From Pseudomonas sp. TTU2014-080ASC (lineage in GTDB: Bacteria; Pseudomonadota; Gammaproteobacteria; Pseudomonadales; Pseudomonadaceae): 64,000 nucleotides of DNA. The stretch's first letter is position 1, and each line of letters begins with the position of its first letter. Positions 7,819 through 17,626 of this stretch are shown here, one piece after another. The notes below the pieces were generated by a model. That model saw only the letters and a program-made list of their open reading frames with translations, did not search any database and had not been told where the DNA came from. The stretch is from contig NZ_LKKK01000001.1 in the NCBI RefSeq assembly GCF_001446935.1, positions 186,001 through 250,000 of the forward strand. Reading direction: 5' to 3'. The position numbers and the translations under genes were made by a program.

Positions 7819-9888
7819 TCATTCAGAGGCTTTAATACCCGCTGAGTCGCTCAATAAGCTTTCAGTGGCACTCTGCACGTAGGCTTCAAGCTGCTTCTTC
7901 AGGCTTAGGGTTTGATCCGAGACCTCAATCTGAGAGCCCTTCGGCTCACTGCCGAATTGATAACTCCAAGCCTGTTCCTTCATGCCTTTAGGCTGAATAA
8001 GCATCTGATCGCCCTTAATCATCGCCACCGTCTGATCACTGCCCGACGGCTTAAAGATGGCAAAGCCCTGATCGCCTTCAGGCAAATTCAGCAGATCCCT
8101 ACCCCAGCACTGCTGACGGTACTCACCGCCCAGACGCCCCATAATGGTTGGTACCACATCCACCTGGCTGCCGATGACAGAGGTTTCGCGACCAAACTTG
8201 TCCTGCACGCCCGGCGCAATCAGCAGCAAAGGCACATTGAAACGACCCAGATCCATCCCGGTAATCTGCTGCTCATTGCCGAAACCATGGTCACCCAGCA
8301 CCACAAACAGCGTGTCGTTGAAATAGGGCTCCTTACGCGCCTTTTCAAAGAACTGCCCAAGCGCCCAATCGGAATAGCGCATAGCCGTCAGGTGCTCATT
8401 AAGACCGCCGCGATTGGTAACAGGCTCAACCGGTAACGGTGTCGGTAAGGCATACGGAGTATGGTTGGACAGGGTTTGCAGCAACGCATAGAAGGGCTCT
8501 TTACCCTGACGTTTTTTCAGCTCGATCAAGGCCCGGTCGAACATATCCTGATCCGATACTCCCCACGTAGGATCTGAGAACACCGGATTCACAAAGTCAT
8601 TACGGCCAATAAAGGTGGTCATGCCCTGATTACCAAAGAAACCAGACTGGTTATCCCAGGCAAAATCACCGTTATAGACATAGACATCATCGTAGTTGCG
8701 CGGCTGCAGCACGGCAGGCAGACCGGAGAGCTTGTGCGCCCCTTCCGGTGTCTGCATGAGGTATTCAAAGCCAGGCAGATTAGGGAAACAGGCCATGGTG
8801 GCAAACATACCCTGATGAGTATGGGTGCCATTGGACAGGAAACGCTTAAACAACAGCCCTTCCTTAGCCAGTTCATCAAAGTAAGGCGTTACCGACTGTT
8901 TGGCTCCCAGCGCGCCCACCGAGTGTCCGGCAAAGCTTTCAAGCAGAATGACTACCACATTGCGCACGTTCAAGGTGCCATCAGCAACCGGTTGAGTATC
9001 GCGGCGCACCGGTGCCTTGTCCGCATCTACCAACGTGTCTTGAGCAGTTAACAGCATCTCGCGAACAATCTGATGAGCCTGCTCGGTTGGCAGCGTGCTT
9101 TTCCAGATTCTGTCGCGGTCCTCGCCCATATACTGACGCGCAGCATCAACCAGAGACAGCGTACCGTTAACCCCTAACTGGTTAACAAACAGCGAATCAG
9201 TGGTGTAAGCATCGCCCCAGCGCATTGGCGGTCCCTGACGCAGGGTGCCGCGAATTGCCAGAGTGGCCACCACCACACAGCACAGCAGCACTGCCATCCT
9301 GGCAGGCCAGCCAGCCACCAACGTCTGCCCGGCTGCTGGCTGACGCGCACACCAGGTCATGCGGTCAATGCGCAGCAACAGCCAGTGCAGGCCGAGCGTG
9401 CCCACACCCCACGCGACCAGGTACTGCACGACCGGGTAGCCGTACCAAATCATGCTTAAAACGGTTTTCGGATCTTCCTTTATATATTGGAAGACCAACC
9501 CATTGAGGCGCTGATGGAACTCCTTATAGAAGTCCAGCTCCAGGCAACCTAGAAAGATCACCACACTGATGGTGACCAATAGCCAGGCCCGCATCACGCC
9601 CCGCGCTGCCATTGCCCGTGCGCTGAACAATGCCAGCAGCAGCGGAATCAGCAGATACGTGGTCAGGCGCAAATCAAAACGCAGGCCATTAGCAAAACCT
9701 TCGAGCACAACGCTGGCCGGCGTATCGAGAATCATGTCCCGGTTGTAGACCAACAGAGCCAGACGCAACAGGCTCAGAACAACCATAAGTAGCAAGGCGC
9801 TGCCCAACACGAAGGCCATATGGGAGCGAACTGTAGGGATCTTTACATGCTCAGAACTTACATGCTCTGTATTGGATGGATTCGGCAT
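7819..9888 (-). CDS. LTA-synthase-family membrane sulfatase / phosphoglycerol transferase
   Basis: The 689-residue protein has an N-terminal membrane part with about five hydrophobic segments (residues 25-230) and an extracytoplasmic alkaline-phosphatase/sulfatase-fold domain (about 300-620). VVVILLESFAGHSVGALG supplies metal ligands, the SNGTHTHQGMFA stretch near residue 365 should hold the catalytic threonine, and VVLGDHGFG supplies the C-terminal metal site. Gram-negative members transfer phosphoglycerol or phosphoethanolamine to envelope glycans or lipids; the acceptor is unknown here. It is convergent with tRNA-fMet copy 1. The ATG at 9888 has a poor ribosome binding site, so the start could lie downstream. 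Confidence 0.85.
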   Translation of the reverse strand: MPNPSNTEHVSSEHVKIPTVRSHMAFVLGSALLLMVVLSLLRLALLVYNRDMILDTPASVVLEGFANGLRFDLRLTTYLLIPLLLALFSARAMAARGVMRAWLLVTISVVIFLGCLELDFYKEFHQRLNGLVFQYIKEDPKTVLSMIWYGYPVVQYLVAWGVGTLGLHWLLLRIDRMTWCARQPAAGQTLVAGWPARMAVLLCCVVVATLAIRGTLRQGPPMRWGDAYTTDSLFVNQLGVNGTLSLVDAARQYMGEDRDRIWKSTLPTEQAHQIVREMLLTAQDTLVDADKAPVRRDTQPVADGTLNVRNVVVILLESFAGHSVGALGAKQSVTPYFDELAKEGLLFKRFLSNGTHTHQGMFATMACFPNLPGFEYLMQTPEGAHKLSGLPAVLQPRNYDDVYVYNGDFAWDNQSGFFGNQGMTTFIGRNDFVNPVFSDPTWGVSDQDMFDRALIELKKRQGKEPFYALLQTLSNHTPYALPTPLPVEPVTNRGGLNEHLTAMRYSDWALGQFFEKARKEPYFNDTLFVVLGDHGFGNEQQITGMDLGRFNVPLLLIAPGVQDKFGRETSVIGSQVDVVPTIMGRLGGEYRQQCWGRDLLNLPEGDQGFAIFKPSGSDQTVAMIKGDQMLIQPKGMKEQAWSYQFGSEPKGSQIEVSDQTLSLKKQLEAYVQSATESLLSDSAGIKASE

Positions 9889-10170
9889 AAAAAGCTTCAG
9901 ACAATGAATGGGAAAATAGTGAGAACGGCATATGACTTAGAACTACCGCTCTAAGTGCCGACGCGTGCAGCACTTCCGACCAAATGCAGGATTCAGCCGT
10001 TTTTAAGGGACTCGCCTGAGCTTAGGCGCTCCAGCGAAATCTGGTGCTTCGATGCTAATGATTGGCCTGTGAAAAATTAGTGAAACTCCCATGCGGACAA
10101 GTGCAGCCGCACAAAGTGTTCGGAAAAACCGCTGCCTAAGTATCTAAATGAATGATTTGGCTATAAAAAC
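9889..10170. other. Intergenic region between the sulfatase gene and tRNA-fMet copy 2
   Basis: No coding sequence, repeat or clear hairpin was recognised in this stretch of about 280 bases. It must hold the promoter of the minus-strand sulfatase gene, but no convincing -35/-10 pair was found. Confidence 0.5.
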
Positions 10171-10198
10171 TTGACTCTCATTGTGAGACGCGTATGAT
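10171..10198 (+). promoter_or_regulatory. Sigma-70 promoter of tRNA-fMet copy 2
   Basis: TTGACT at 10171-10176 and TATGAT at 10193-10198 are 16 bases apart and end six bases before the tRNA, the same geometry as in the other two copies. Confidence 0.75.
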
Positions 10199-10204
10199 TC
10201 GGCC

Positions 10205-10281
<77 letters not shown>

Positions 10282-10288
10282 AATTCCG

Positions 10289-10316
10289 AAAGCCACTCAA
10301 TGAGTGGCTTTTTTTT
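10289..10316 (+). terminator. Terminator of tRNA-fMet copy 2
   Basis: AAAGCCACTCA and TGAGTGGCTTT form the stem and eight T follow. It is a one-base-pair-shorter version of the hairpin behind copies 1 and 3. Confidence 0.9.
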
Positions 10317-10356
10317 GCCTCGATTTTCTAAATATCTGATTCGACTGATATTTTGC

Positions 10357-10384
10357 TTGACACAAAAGCATATCTCTATAGAAT
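10357..10384 (+). promoter_or_regulatory. Sigma-70 promoter of tRNA-fMet copy 3
   Basis: TTGACA at 10357-10362 and TAGAAT at 10379-10384 are 16 bases apart. Both hexamers match those of copy 1 exactly. Confidence 0.8.
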
Positions 10385-10390
10385 GGCCGG

Positions 10391-10467
<77 letters not shown>

Positions 10468-10472
10468 AATTT

Positions 10473-10502
10473 AAAAGGCCACTCAATGAGTGGCCTTTTT
10501 TG
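10473..10502 (+). terminator. Terminator of tRNA-fMet copy 3
   Basis: AAAAGGCCACTCA and TGAGTGGCCTTTT form the stem, followed by a T run. This hairpin separates the tRNA from mprF. Confidence 0.9.
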
Positions 10503-10627
10503 TTTCTGACTCCCTCGTCCAAATAGTCAGCTACGCGGGATACCGGCAGTCGTATTTCTCTTGTCGGGGCTTGGAAGTTATCACCATCACCCACATGCTC
10601 TTTGGCCAACTCGACACGAGGTGGTTC

Positions 10628-13264
10628 ATGGGCGGTAAGGTTCAGCTTTCTGATGCATCCCCAGACAATGAGCAAAACAAACCTTCACGGTGGCTTGATC
10701 ACCTAAGCACTTACCGCCAGGCCATCGGCCTCGCACTCACCCTTCTGCTGTTCGGCTTCGGCCTTTTTGCCTGCTGGCATCTTCTCCGCGAACTTGACCC
10801 AGACGCCTTGCGCGGCGCAATTTCTGATGTCCCCAGCGGCACGCTGCTGGCGGCGGCCGGTGCTGCTGCAATCAGTTATATCGCCCTGCTCGGGTATGAA
10901 TGGTCAGCCCTGCGCCTCACCGGTGTGACGCTGCCCTGGCGCGCTATGGCCATGGGCAACTTCTGCGCAAGTGCCATCGCCAACGCCATTGGCTTCTCAG
11001 TGCTGACCGGTGGTTCGGTGCGTTATCGCCTGTACTGCCGCTACAACATCAGTACCGGCGATATTGCCCGCATTACGGTGTTCGTCAGCCTTGCACTGGG
11101 CTGCGCGCTACCACCACTGGCAGCCGCAGCGGCACTAATTAATCCGCAAGCAGCCGGGTTAGCCCTGCATCTTCCGCCATCCACAGTTAAAGCCCTGGGA
11201 CTGGGCGTTCTACTGCTGTGCGCCGGAGGAATTTTCTGGCTGAGCCGTTTCCGTGAAGCCGCATCCGCACCTAGGCCCTACGTGAACTTGCGCTTCGGCC
11301 AACGCAGCGTGCGCTTGCCCGGCCTCAAGCTGTCGGCAGCACAACTGCTGATTACCTTGTTTGATGTCTGTGCTGCGGCCAGCGTCCTGTATCTGCTGCT
11401 GCCAGAGGCCCCACCCCTTCCAGCTTTTTTAATGGTGTACCTGTTGGCACTGGCGGCTGGCGTGCTCAGCCACGTACCTGGCGGCATCGGTGTATTCGAA
11501 GCCGTCCTGCTCGCGGCCTTCAGCGGTCCGCTTGAGCCCGCGCCACTGGCCGCTGCCTTGCTGCTTTACCGGCTGATCTACATCGGTTTGCCGTTGGTCA
11601 TTGCCTGCATGCTATTGCTGACCAATGAGGCCAAGCGCTTAATTCCGGCCGGGCGACAAGCTGTGCGGGCCACTTCCGGGCTGGCGGCTGCGATCTTATC
11701 CTTGCTGGTGTTTGGCTCAGGCGTTGTGCTGATTCTGTCCGGAGCAACCCCCGCTGCGGATGAGCGCCTTGAGTACCTGAGCTTCCTCATTCCGCACCGA
11801 CTGATCGATTTCTCACACCTGGCAGCCAGCCTCGTCGGCATGCTCTGCTTATTGCTTGCCCACGGCCTGCGTCGACGCCTCTCTGCAGCGTGGATGCTGA
11901 CGGTCATTTTGTTGATCAGCGGGGCTGGCCTGTCCATCCTCAAAGGATTCGACTGGGAAGAAGCAAGCCTGATGCTGCTAACCGCAATCCTGCTGATCAT
12001 CTTCCGACAGTCCTTCTATCGACCCAGCCGTCTGTTGGAAATGCCCGCCTCACGGGGCAATCTGGTGGCTTGCCTGTGTGTGCTGGGAGCCTCCCTATGG
12101 CTGACCCTGTTCGTCTATCAGAACGTGCCCTATTCCAATGAACTGTTCTGGCAGTTTGCGCTGAACGGTGATGCCCCGCGCACGCTCCGGGCTGCACTGG
12201 GCTGTGGCCTGTTACTGGGAATTATCGCCCTGCTGTGGCTGCTCAAACCTGTGCAAATGACTATCCACCTCGCCACACCCGAGGAATTGCAGCAGGCCGC
12301 AAAAATCGTCGCGGGCTCTGATCAACCGGATGGTGCCTTGGCACTGACCGGAGACAAAGCGCTGCTGCTGCATCCCGATCATGAGTCATTTCTGATGTTT
12401 GCCCGCCACGGTCGCAGTCTGATCGCCCTGTTTGATCCGATCGGTGCTGCCGCCTGCCGCGCCGAACTTATCTGGCAATTCCGCGACCTGTGCGACACCT
12501 ATCGCCTGCGCCCAGTGTTCTACCAAATCCGCGCGGAGAATCTGCCTTATTACATGGACATCGGCCTGACTGCCTTGAAGTTGGGCGAAGAGGCCCGCGT
12601 CGACCTGCAGCGTTTTGACCTGCAAGACAAGGGCAAAGCGATGAAAGAGTTGCGCTACACCCTCAACCGGGGCCAGCGTGACGGCCTCTGCCTAGAGATT
12701 TACGAGCCAGGCCAGGCACCGTTGGACAGCCTGAAAGCTATTTCCGATGCCTGGATGAAAGGCAAGCAAGTACGTGAGAAAGGCTTCTCGCTAGGCCGTT
12801 TTGATCCGCATTACCTTGAGCACTTCCGCATCGCAGTGATCCGCCTCGAAGACCAGCCAGTGGCCTTTGCCAATCTGCTGGAAACCTCAAGCCGCGAACT
12901 GGCCAGCCTGGACCTGATGCGCGTGCATCCTGATGCCCCGAAACAGACAATGGAATTTCTCATCATCAACCTGCTACTGCATTACAAAGCCAGCGGGCAC
13001 AAGCGTTTCAGCCTAGGCATGGTGCCGCTGTCCGGCCTGCAACTGCGCCGTGGCGCACCGCTCACCCAGCGCCTCGGCTCAATAATTTTTCAGCGCAGCG
13101 AACAGTTCTATAACTTCAAGGGTCTACGCCACTTCAAGGACAAGTTCCAACCCGAATGGGAGCCACGCTACATGGCCGTCCCAGCGGGACTAGACCCATT
13201 AGTTGCACTGGCTGATACAGCCACCCTGATCGCAGGGGGCTATACCGGACTGGTAAAACGCTGA
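10628..13264 (+). CDS. mprF: MprF: aminoacyl-phosphatidylglycerol synthase/flippase
   Basis: MprF transfers lysine or alanine from aminoacyl-tRNA to phosphatidylglycerol and flips the product, lowering envelope negative charge and raising resistance to cationic peptides. The ATG at 10628 was chosen because GAGGTGG lies just upstream; the frame is open further 5' but only through the tRNA terminator. The 878-residue product matches the P. aeruginosa enzyme (about 880). Residues 1-540 hold many membrane segments with HVPGGIGVFEAV typical of the flippase part; the C-terminal 340 residues are the soluble synthase with EKGFSLGRFD and RFSLGMVPLSGL. The next gene starts seven bases after its stop. 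Lysine or alanine specificity cannot be read directly; the P. aeruginosa orthologue makes alanyl-PG. Confidence 0.95.
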   Translation: MGGKVQLSDASPDNEQNKPSRWLDHLSTYRQAIGLALTLLLFGFGLFACWHLLRELDPDALRGAISDVPSGTLLAAAGAAAISYIALLGYEWSALRLTGVTLPWRAMAMGNFCASAIANAIGFSVLTGGSVRYRLYCRYNISTGDIARITVFVSLALGCALPPLAAAAALINPQAAGLALHLPPSTVKALGLGVLLLCAGGIFWLSRFREAASAPRPYVNLRFGQRSVRLPGLKLSAAQLLITLFDVCAAASVLYLLLPEAPPLPAFLMVYLLALAAGVLSHVPGGIGVFEAVLLAAFSGPLEPAPLAAALLLYRLIYIGLPLVIACMLLLTNEAKRLIPAGRQAVRATSGLAAAILSLLVFGSGVVLILSGATPAADERLEYLSFLIPHRLIDFSHLAASLVGMLCLLLAHGLRRRLSAAWMLTVILLISGAGLSILKGFDWEEASLMLLTAILLIIFRQSFYRPSRLLEMPASRGNLVACLCVLGASLWLTLFVYQNVPYSNELFWQFALNGDAPRTLRAALGCGLLLGIIALLWLLKPVQMTIHLATPEELQQAAKIVAGSDQPDGALALTGDKALLLHPDHESFLMFARHGRSLIALFDPIGAAACRAELIWQFRDLCDTYRLRPVFYQIRAENLPYYMDIGLTALKLGEEARVDLQRFDLQDKGKAMKELRYTLNRGQRDGLCLEIYEPGQAPLDSLKAISDAWMKGKQVREKGFSLGRFDPHYLEHFRIAVIRLEDQPVAFANLLETSSRELASLDLMRVHPDAPKQTMEFLIINLLLHYKASGHKRFSLGMVPLSGLQLRRGAPLTQRLGSIIFQRSEQFYNFKGLRHFKDKFQPEWEPRYMAVPAGLDPLVALADTATLIAGGYTGLVKR

Positions 13265-13271
13265 GGACGGC

Positions 13272-14546
13272 ATGCTCAAACCCACCCGCAATCTGACGCT
13301 CACCCTGGCCTTCACAGTTCTGCTTATCGCCACACTGCTACTCCACTATGCCGACAACCGCCAGGCACGGATCGAACATAAGCGCCTGGCTGATGGCAGC
13401 CAGGTGACAGTCGCGATTTCCGGCGATACACCCAAGGCCCGCGTGCTGCTGGCTGCAGAAGACAGCGCGCGGATGGATGACTCAGCCCTATTGCAACTGG
13501 CCGAAGACAGCGGCGCGCAACTGGTTGAGTTCAGCCTGCCGGATAACGACTGCGAGGCCCAGCAAATACGCGCTCAGGGTGCCGCCAGCCTGCTAGGCGG
13601 GCATCCAACGCTGGTCGCGGGGATCGGCCAAGGTGCCGCCTTCGCCTGGCGGTGGCTGGCCATGCAGAACAATGAAAACGTCCAGGCGCTTTCAGTCGGC
13701 TTTAGCCTGAAACAACCTGACTGCGCTCTGCCCCTGCCTCCAAAAGCCGCCCACGGGCAATGGTTTGCAGCCTGGAATAACAACCCGGACGATCCCAGCG
13801 CACGATTTGTTCGCGACCAAAGCAATGCCCAAACCACGATCAGCGAGTACAGCACCAGCCTGCCGGATTTACTGCAACAACGCCTAAGCGATCTGCTTGC
13901 AGGTCAGGGTGATGAAATTCCGGTCGTGGAAATCGACAGCAGTGGACAACGCGCCGAGACTCTGACGCTGTTCTATTCCGGGGACGGCGGTTGGCGCGAC
14001 CTGGACAAAGCCGTGGCTGAAGAAATGTCCAAACGCAACTACGCGGTAGCCGGCATCGACTCACTGCGTTATTTCTGGCAGCACAAAAGCCCCGAACAGG
14101 CCGCCACTGACCTCAGCCGGCTGATGCAGCACTACCGTGAACAATGGGGAACTCAGCGCTTTGTTCTGGCCGGATTTTCTTTTGGTGCCGATGTTCTGCC
14201 TGCCCTCTACAACCGCTTACCACCGTCAGACCAGCAGCAAGTCGACGCCATTTTACTGATGGCCTTTGCCCGCAGCGGCAGTTTCCAGGTGGAGGTCAAA
14301 GGCTGGCTTGGTGCAACAGGCCAAGAAGCCCGCACCGCACCGGAAATGAGCAAGCTGCCTGCCGCTAAAGTGCTGTGCATCTACGGCGAAGAAGAGGCAT
14401 CAACCAGCGGCTGCACCGAGCCTACTGCCACAGGTGAAAAGTTACGCTTGCCGGGCGGGCACCACTTTGATGAAAACTACCCGGCACTGGCTGAGCGCCT
14501 CCTGCAAGCCATCAAGCAAAGGCAAGTGCAGACTGCCAACTATTGA
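13272..14546 (+). CDS. acvB: AcvB/VirJ-family periplasmic hydrolase, probable aminoacyl-PG hydrolase
   Basis: The 424-residue protein begins with an N-terminal hydrophobic segment (residues about 9-25) for export or anchoring. It contains an alpha/beta-hydrolase domain with GDGGWRDLD and the nucleophile elbow GFSFG (serine 303); GGHHFDENY supplies the likely catalytic histidine. AcvB/VirJ proteins act in the periplasm. The P. aeruginosa protein encoded beside mprF hydrolyses alanyl-phosphatidylglycerol, so this gene likely reverses MprF action. It begins seven bases after mprF with AGGACGG as ribosome binding site, so the two form an operon. Confidence 0.87.
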   Translation: MLKPTRNLTLTLAFTVLLIATLLLHYADNRQARIEHKRLADGSQVTVAISGDTPKARVLLAAEDSARMDDSALLQLAEDSGAQLVEFSLPDNDCEAQQIRAQGAASLLGGHPTLVAGIGQGAAFAWRWLAMQNNENVQALSVGFSLKQPDCALPLPPKAAHGQWFAAWNNNPDDPSARFVRDQSNAQTTISEYSTSLPDLLQQRLSDLLAGQGDEIPVVEIDSSGQRAETLTLFYSGDGGWRDLDKAVAEEMSKRNYAVAGIDSLRYFWQHKSPEQAATDLSRLMQHYREQWGTQRFVLAGFSFGADVLPALYNRLPPSDQQQVDAILLMAFARSGSFQVEVKGWLGATGQEARTAPEMSKLPAAKVLCIYGEEEASTSGCTEPTATGEKLRLPGGHHFDENYPALAERLLQAIKQRQVQTANY

Positions 14547-14629
14547 TCTGCCTTAACATTGAATTAAGCCCGCGGGGCTACTCTTCCCGGTAAGCCCGCC
14601 GCTTCGTGCGGGATACCGAGGAAACCGTG

Positions 14630-15178
14630 ATGTCCATACTTACTCAACGATCTACCCGCTACAGCACGCTCTCCATCAGCCTGCACTGGTTGATGTTGCT
14701 GCTAATTGCTGCGGTTTACGCCTGTATCGAACTGAAAGGGAACTTCCCCAAAGGCAGCGACACCCGTGAGCTGCTCAAACAATGGCACTTCATGTTGGGC
14801 CTGAGCGTGTTTGCACTGGTCTGGCTGCGCCTGCTGGCCCGGCTGATCCGCCCTGCTCCGCCCATTACCCCGGCTCTGCCCAACTGGCAGGCGGTGCCCG
14901 CCAAACTGATGCATCTGGCGCTGTACGCACTAATGATTGGTTTGCCATTGGCAGGCTGGCTGGTACTGAGCGCCGCAGGCAAGCCGATCCCGTTCTTCGG
15001 CCTGGAACTTCCCGCATTGATTGGCAAAAACCCCGATCTCGCAGGCAACCTGAAGGAATGGCATGAACTCGGCGGCGTGATCGGCTACTGGCTTATCGGC
15101 CTGCATGCAGTGGCAGCAGTTGTTCACCACCACATTCTGCGCGACGACACCCTGACCCGCATGCTGCCAGGCAAATAA
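14630..15178 (+). CDS. Cytochrome b561 family di-heme membrane protein
   Basis: The ATG at 14630 has GAGGA upstream and gives 182 residues; a longer frame begins at 14606 without a good site. Four membrane segments are visible, with histidines in the right places for two b-type hemes (SLHWLML, WHFMLGL, LMHLALYALMIG, LHAVAAVVHHH). Bacterial cytochrome b561 proteins pass electrons from ubiquinol, for example to superoxide; the acceptor is unknown. Gene order acvB, b561, rimO resembles P. aeruginosa. Confidence 0.9.
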   Translation: MSILTQRSTRYSTLSISLHWLMLLLIAAVYACIELKGNFPKGSDTRELLKQWHFMLGLSVFALVWLRLLARLIRPAPPITPALPNWQAVPAKLMHLALYALMIGLPLAGWLVLSAAGKPIPFFGLELPALIGKNPDLAGNLKEWHELGGVIGYWLIGLHAVAAVVHHHILRDDTLTRMLPGK

Positions 15179-15405
15179 GGCGCATCGTTAACGGTGATGG
15201 TGGACTTCCACACTGCCATCACCGAAGCGCTCACTACGCCAGCGCATCGGCCTCTGCGAAGATGGCAACGGACTAACCGTCGCAGCCACATGAATCTGGC
15301 CATAAGGCGCTGGAAATGCCGGGCCAGCATCGCTAGAATTGCGCACTTTTTGATCAGAGGCGCACAAGCGCCCAGCATCCCCCGTACGCGCCCGAGGTTC
15401 ACCTG

Positions 15406-16728
15406 ATGTCCACCCCCACCACACCTAAAGTCGGCTTTGTTTCGCTCGGCTGCCCCAAAGCCCTCGTTGACTCCGAGCGCATCCTCACCCAGCTGCGCAT
15501 GGAAGGCTACGAAGTGGTGCCGACCTATCAGGACGCCGATGTAGTTGTGGTCAACACCTGCGGTTTTATCGACAGTGCCAAGGCCGAATCCCTTGAGGTG
15601 ATCGGTGAAGCGATTGCGGAAAACGGCAAGGTAATCGTCACCGGCTGCATGGGTGTGGAAGAAGGCTCCATCCGTGAAGTGCACCCGAGCGTGCTCTCCG
15701 TCAGTGGCCCGCAGCAGTACGAGCAAGTGCTGAATGCTGTACACGAAGTGGTACCGCCAAGCACCGAGCACAACCCGCTGATCGACTTGGTACCACCGCA
15801 GGGCGTCAAGCTGACTCCGCGTCACTACGCCTACCTGAAGATTTCCGAAGGCTGTAACCACAGCTGCAGCTTCTGCATCATCCCGTCCATGCGCGGCAAG
15901 CTGGTCAGCCGTCCGGTTGGCGAAGTGCTGAGCGAGGCTGAGCGCCTGGTTAAGGCTGGCGTCAAAGAGCTGCTGGTGATTTCTCAGGACACTAGCGCCT
16001 ACGGCGTGGACATGAAGTACAAGACCGACTTCTGGAACGGCCAGCCGGTGAAAACCCGCATGACCGAACTGTGCGAAGCGCTGTCGAGCATGGGGGTTTG
16101 GGTGCGCCTGCACTACGTGTACCCATATCCGCACGTGGATGAACTGATCCCGCTGATGGCTGCCGGCAAAATCCTGCCGTACCTGGACATCCCCTTCCAG
16201 CACGCCAGCCCGAAAGTGCTCAAGGCCATGAAGCGCCCGGCCTTTGAAGACAAAACCCTGGCCCGCATCAAGAAGTGGCGTGAAATCTGCCCTGAGCTAA
16301 CCATCCGCTCCACCTTCATTGTCGGCTTCCCCGGCGAAACCGAAGAAGACTTCCAGTACCTGCTGGACTGGCTCACCGAAGCCCAGCTGGATCGCGTGGG
16401 CTGCTTCCAATACTCGCCGGTTGATGGTGCTCCGGCCAACCTGCTGGACAACCCAGTCCCGGATGACGTGAAGCAAGACCGCTGGGATCGCTTTATGGCG
16501 CACCAGCAGGCCATCAGCACTGCACGCCTGCAGCTGAAAGTCGGTAAAGAGATGGAAGTGCTGATCGACGAAGTGGACGATCAGGGCGCTGTTGCCCGTT
16601 GCTACGCCGACGCACCGGAAATCGACGGCAGCGTATTTATTGAAACCACAGCGGTTAAACCGGGCGATAAAGTCCGCGTGCGCATCGTTGATGCCGATGA
16701 GTACGACATGTGGGCTGAGCTGATCTGA
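15406..16728 (+). CDS. rimO: RimO, ribosomal protein S12 methylthiotransferase
   Basis: RimO adds a methylthio group to the conserved aspartate of ribosomal protein S12. The 440-residue enzyme has the N-terminal UPF0004 domain with cluster-binding C16, C52 and C81, the radical-SAM motif CNHSCSFC (C150, C154, C157), and a C-terminal TRAM domain from about residue 375. The related MiaB (tRNA) is excluded by length and by the [25 protein letters not shown] start. It is followed by a good terminator. Confidence 0.96.
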   Translation: MSTPTTPKVGFVSLGCPKALVDSERILTQLRMEGYEVVPTYQDADVVVVNTCGFIDSAKAESLEVIGEAIAENGKVIVTGCMGVEEGSIREVHPSVLSVSGPQQYEQVLNAVHEVVPPSTEHNPLIDLVPPQGVKLTPRHYAYLKISEGCNHSCSFCIIPSMRGKLVSRPVGEVLSEAERLVKAGVKELLVISQDTSAYGVDMKYKTDFWNGQPVKTRMTELCEALSSMGVWVRLHYVYPYPHVDELIPLMAAGKILPYLDIPFQHASPKVLKAMKRPAFEDKTLARIKKWREICPELTIRSTFIVGFPGETEEDFQYLLDWLTEAQLDRVGCFQYSPVDGAPANLLDNPVPDDVKQDRWDRFMAHQQAISTARLQLKVGKEMEVLIDEVDDQGAVARCYADAPEIDGSVFIETTAVKPGDKVRVRIVDADEYDMWAELI

Positions 16729-16745
16729 GCAGCATTGCACTTAAC

Positions 16746-16771
16746 AAAAAACCGGCCATGTGCCGGTTTTT
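16746..16771 (+). terminator. Terminator after rimO
   Basis: AAAAACCGGC and GCCGGTTTTT form a 10-bp stem with a T run, 18 bases after the rimO stop codon. Confidence 0.88.
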
Positions 16772-16829
16772 TTGGGTCTGCGGATTAGTCGCTCCAGCGG
16801 TATTTCAAGGGCATCCAGAGGACGGCTCC

Positions 16830-16951
16830 TGTAGGGTGAGATAAGACCTCGCAGCGGTTTATCCACCGAGCGCCCGTGCAGCTCACCCATATCATGAAAC
16901 AGCCAAAATCCATGGTGGGTAACCTGCCGCACAGGCTTACCGTACCCTACA
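16830..16951. repeat. 122-bp intergenic element with imperfect terminal inverted repeats (TGTAGGGT...ACCCTACA)
   Basis: The ends TGTAGGGT and ACCCTACA are exact inverted repeats, and similarity between the two ends extends imperfectly over roughly 35 bases (for example TTTATCCACC against the complement of GGTGGGTAAC). It carries no gene and lies between the rimO terminator and the end of the response regulator gene. The same TGTAGGGTG core recurs in the atu cluster, which suggests one family of miniature elements. Confidence 0.55.
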
Positions 16952-16975
16952 ACGGCCCTCACAAAGCCGCGTGAT

Positions 16976-17626
16976 TCAGGCGCTTTCAAGCCCCAGCCGG
17001 ATCACCCCGGTATCAATCGCCAGATGCACCAGCTCAGCCTGTGAGCTGACCTGCAGCTTGCTCTTAAGCAGGGTCAGGTAGTTGGAGACCGTCTTACTGC
17101 TGATGCACAGCTTCTCGGCGATCATCTGGCTTGGCGTACCTTTGGCGAGCATTACGAATATCTCGAATTCGCGCTGGGTCATACCGCGCAGGCGTGGGTC
17201 GTTGCTACCTTCACTGTGCGGGTTACAGGCCAGATGCGTGGCCAGAGTTTGTTCGATATAAGGATGCCCGGCCAGCGTGCGGCTGACCGCCTCAACCAGC
17301 ACTTCAGGCGATGAGGTTTTGGTCAGATAGCCCAAGGCACCGGCATCCAATGCCTGACGTACCAACGGCAGTTCGTCGTGCATGCTGAAGAACAGCACGC
17401 GCAGCTGCGGCAAGCGCTGACGAAGTCGGCGTGTGGTTTCCAGCCCGCTGATGCCCGGCAGAGAAATATCCATGATGACCAGATTGGGGATCTCATCCTG
17501 CACCATTTGCAGCGCCTGCTCACCGTCACAGGCCTCACGAACCTGCACGTCAGGCAGCAATGCCCGCAGCAAGCTGGCATAGCCCTGGCGAACAACTGCG
17601 TGATCATCAACCAACAGAATTTTCAT
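16976..17626 (-). CDS. LuxR-type response regulator of the alcohol-oxidation cluster (AgmR/ErbR/PedR-like)
   Basis: The ATG at 17626 is preceded by GAGGAG and overlaps the stop of the kinase gene by four bases (ATGA), giving 216 residues. A receiver domain carries the acidic pocket VDDH at 6-9 and the phospho-acceptor D53, and a LuxR helix-turn-helix spans about residues 145-210 (SQMIAEKLCISSKTVSNYL). With the kinase it forms a two-component system. Position beside a ped-like ABC transporter set suggests control of quinoprotein alcohol dehydrogenase genes, as in P. putida and P. aeruginosa; that link is inference. Confidence 0.88.
   Translation of the reverse strand: MKILLVDDHAVVRQGYASLLRALLPDVQVREACDGEQALQMVQDEIPNLVIMDISLPGISGLETTRRLRQRLPQLRVLFFSMHDELPLVRQALDAGALGYLTKTSSPEVLVEAVSRTLAGHPYIEQTLATHLACNPHSEGSNDPRLRGMTQREFEIFVMLAKGTPSQMIAEKLCISSKTVSNYLTLLKSKLQVSSQAELVHLAIDTGVIRLGLESA

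Noticed and set aside
10490..10627. N-terminal extension of MprF from a GTG at 10490
   Set aside because: This codon lies inside the tRNA-fMet terminator; the ATG at 10628 has a GAGGTGG site and gives the normal MprF length.
15192..15226. Hairpin CGGTGATGG/CCATCACCG after the cytochrome b561 gene as a terminator
   Set aside because: The stem is real but no T run follows and the loop is long, so I did not list it as a terminator.
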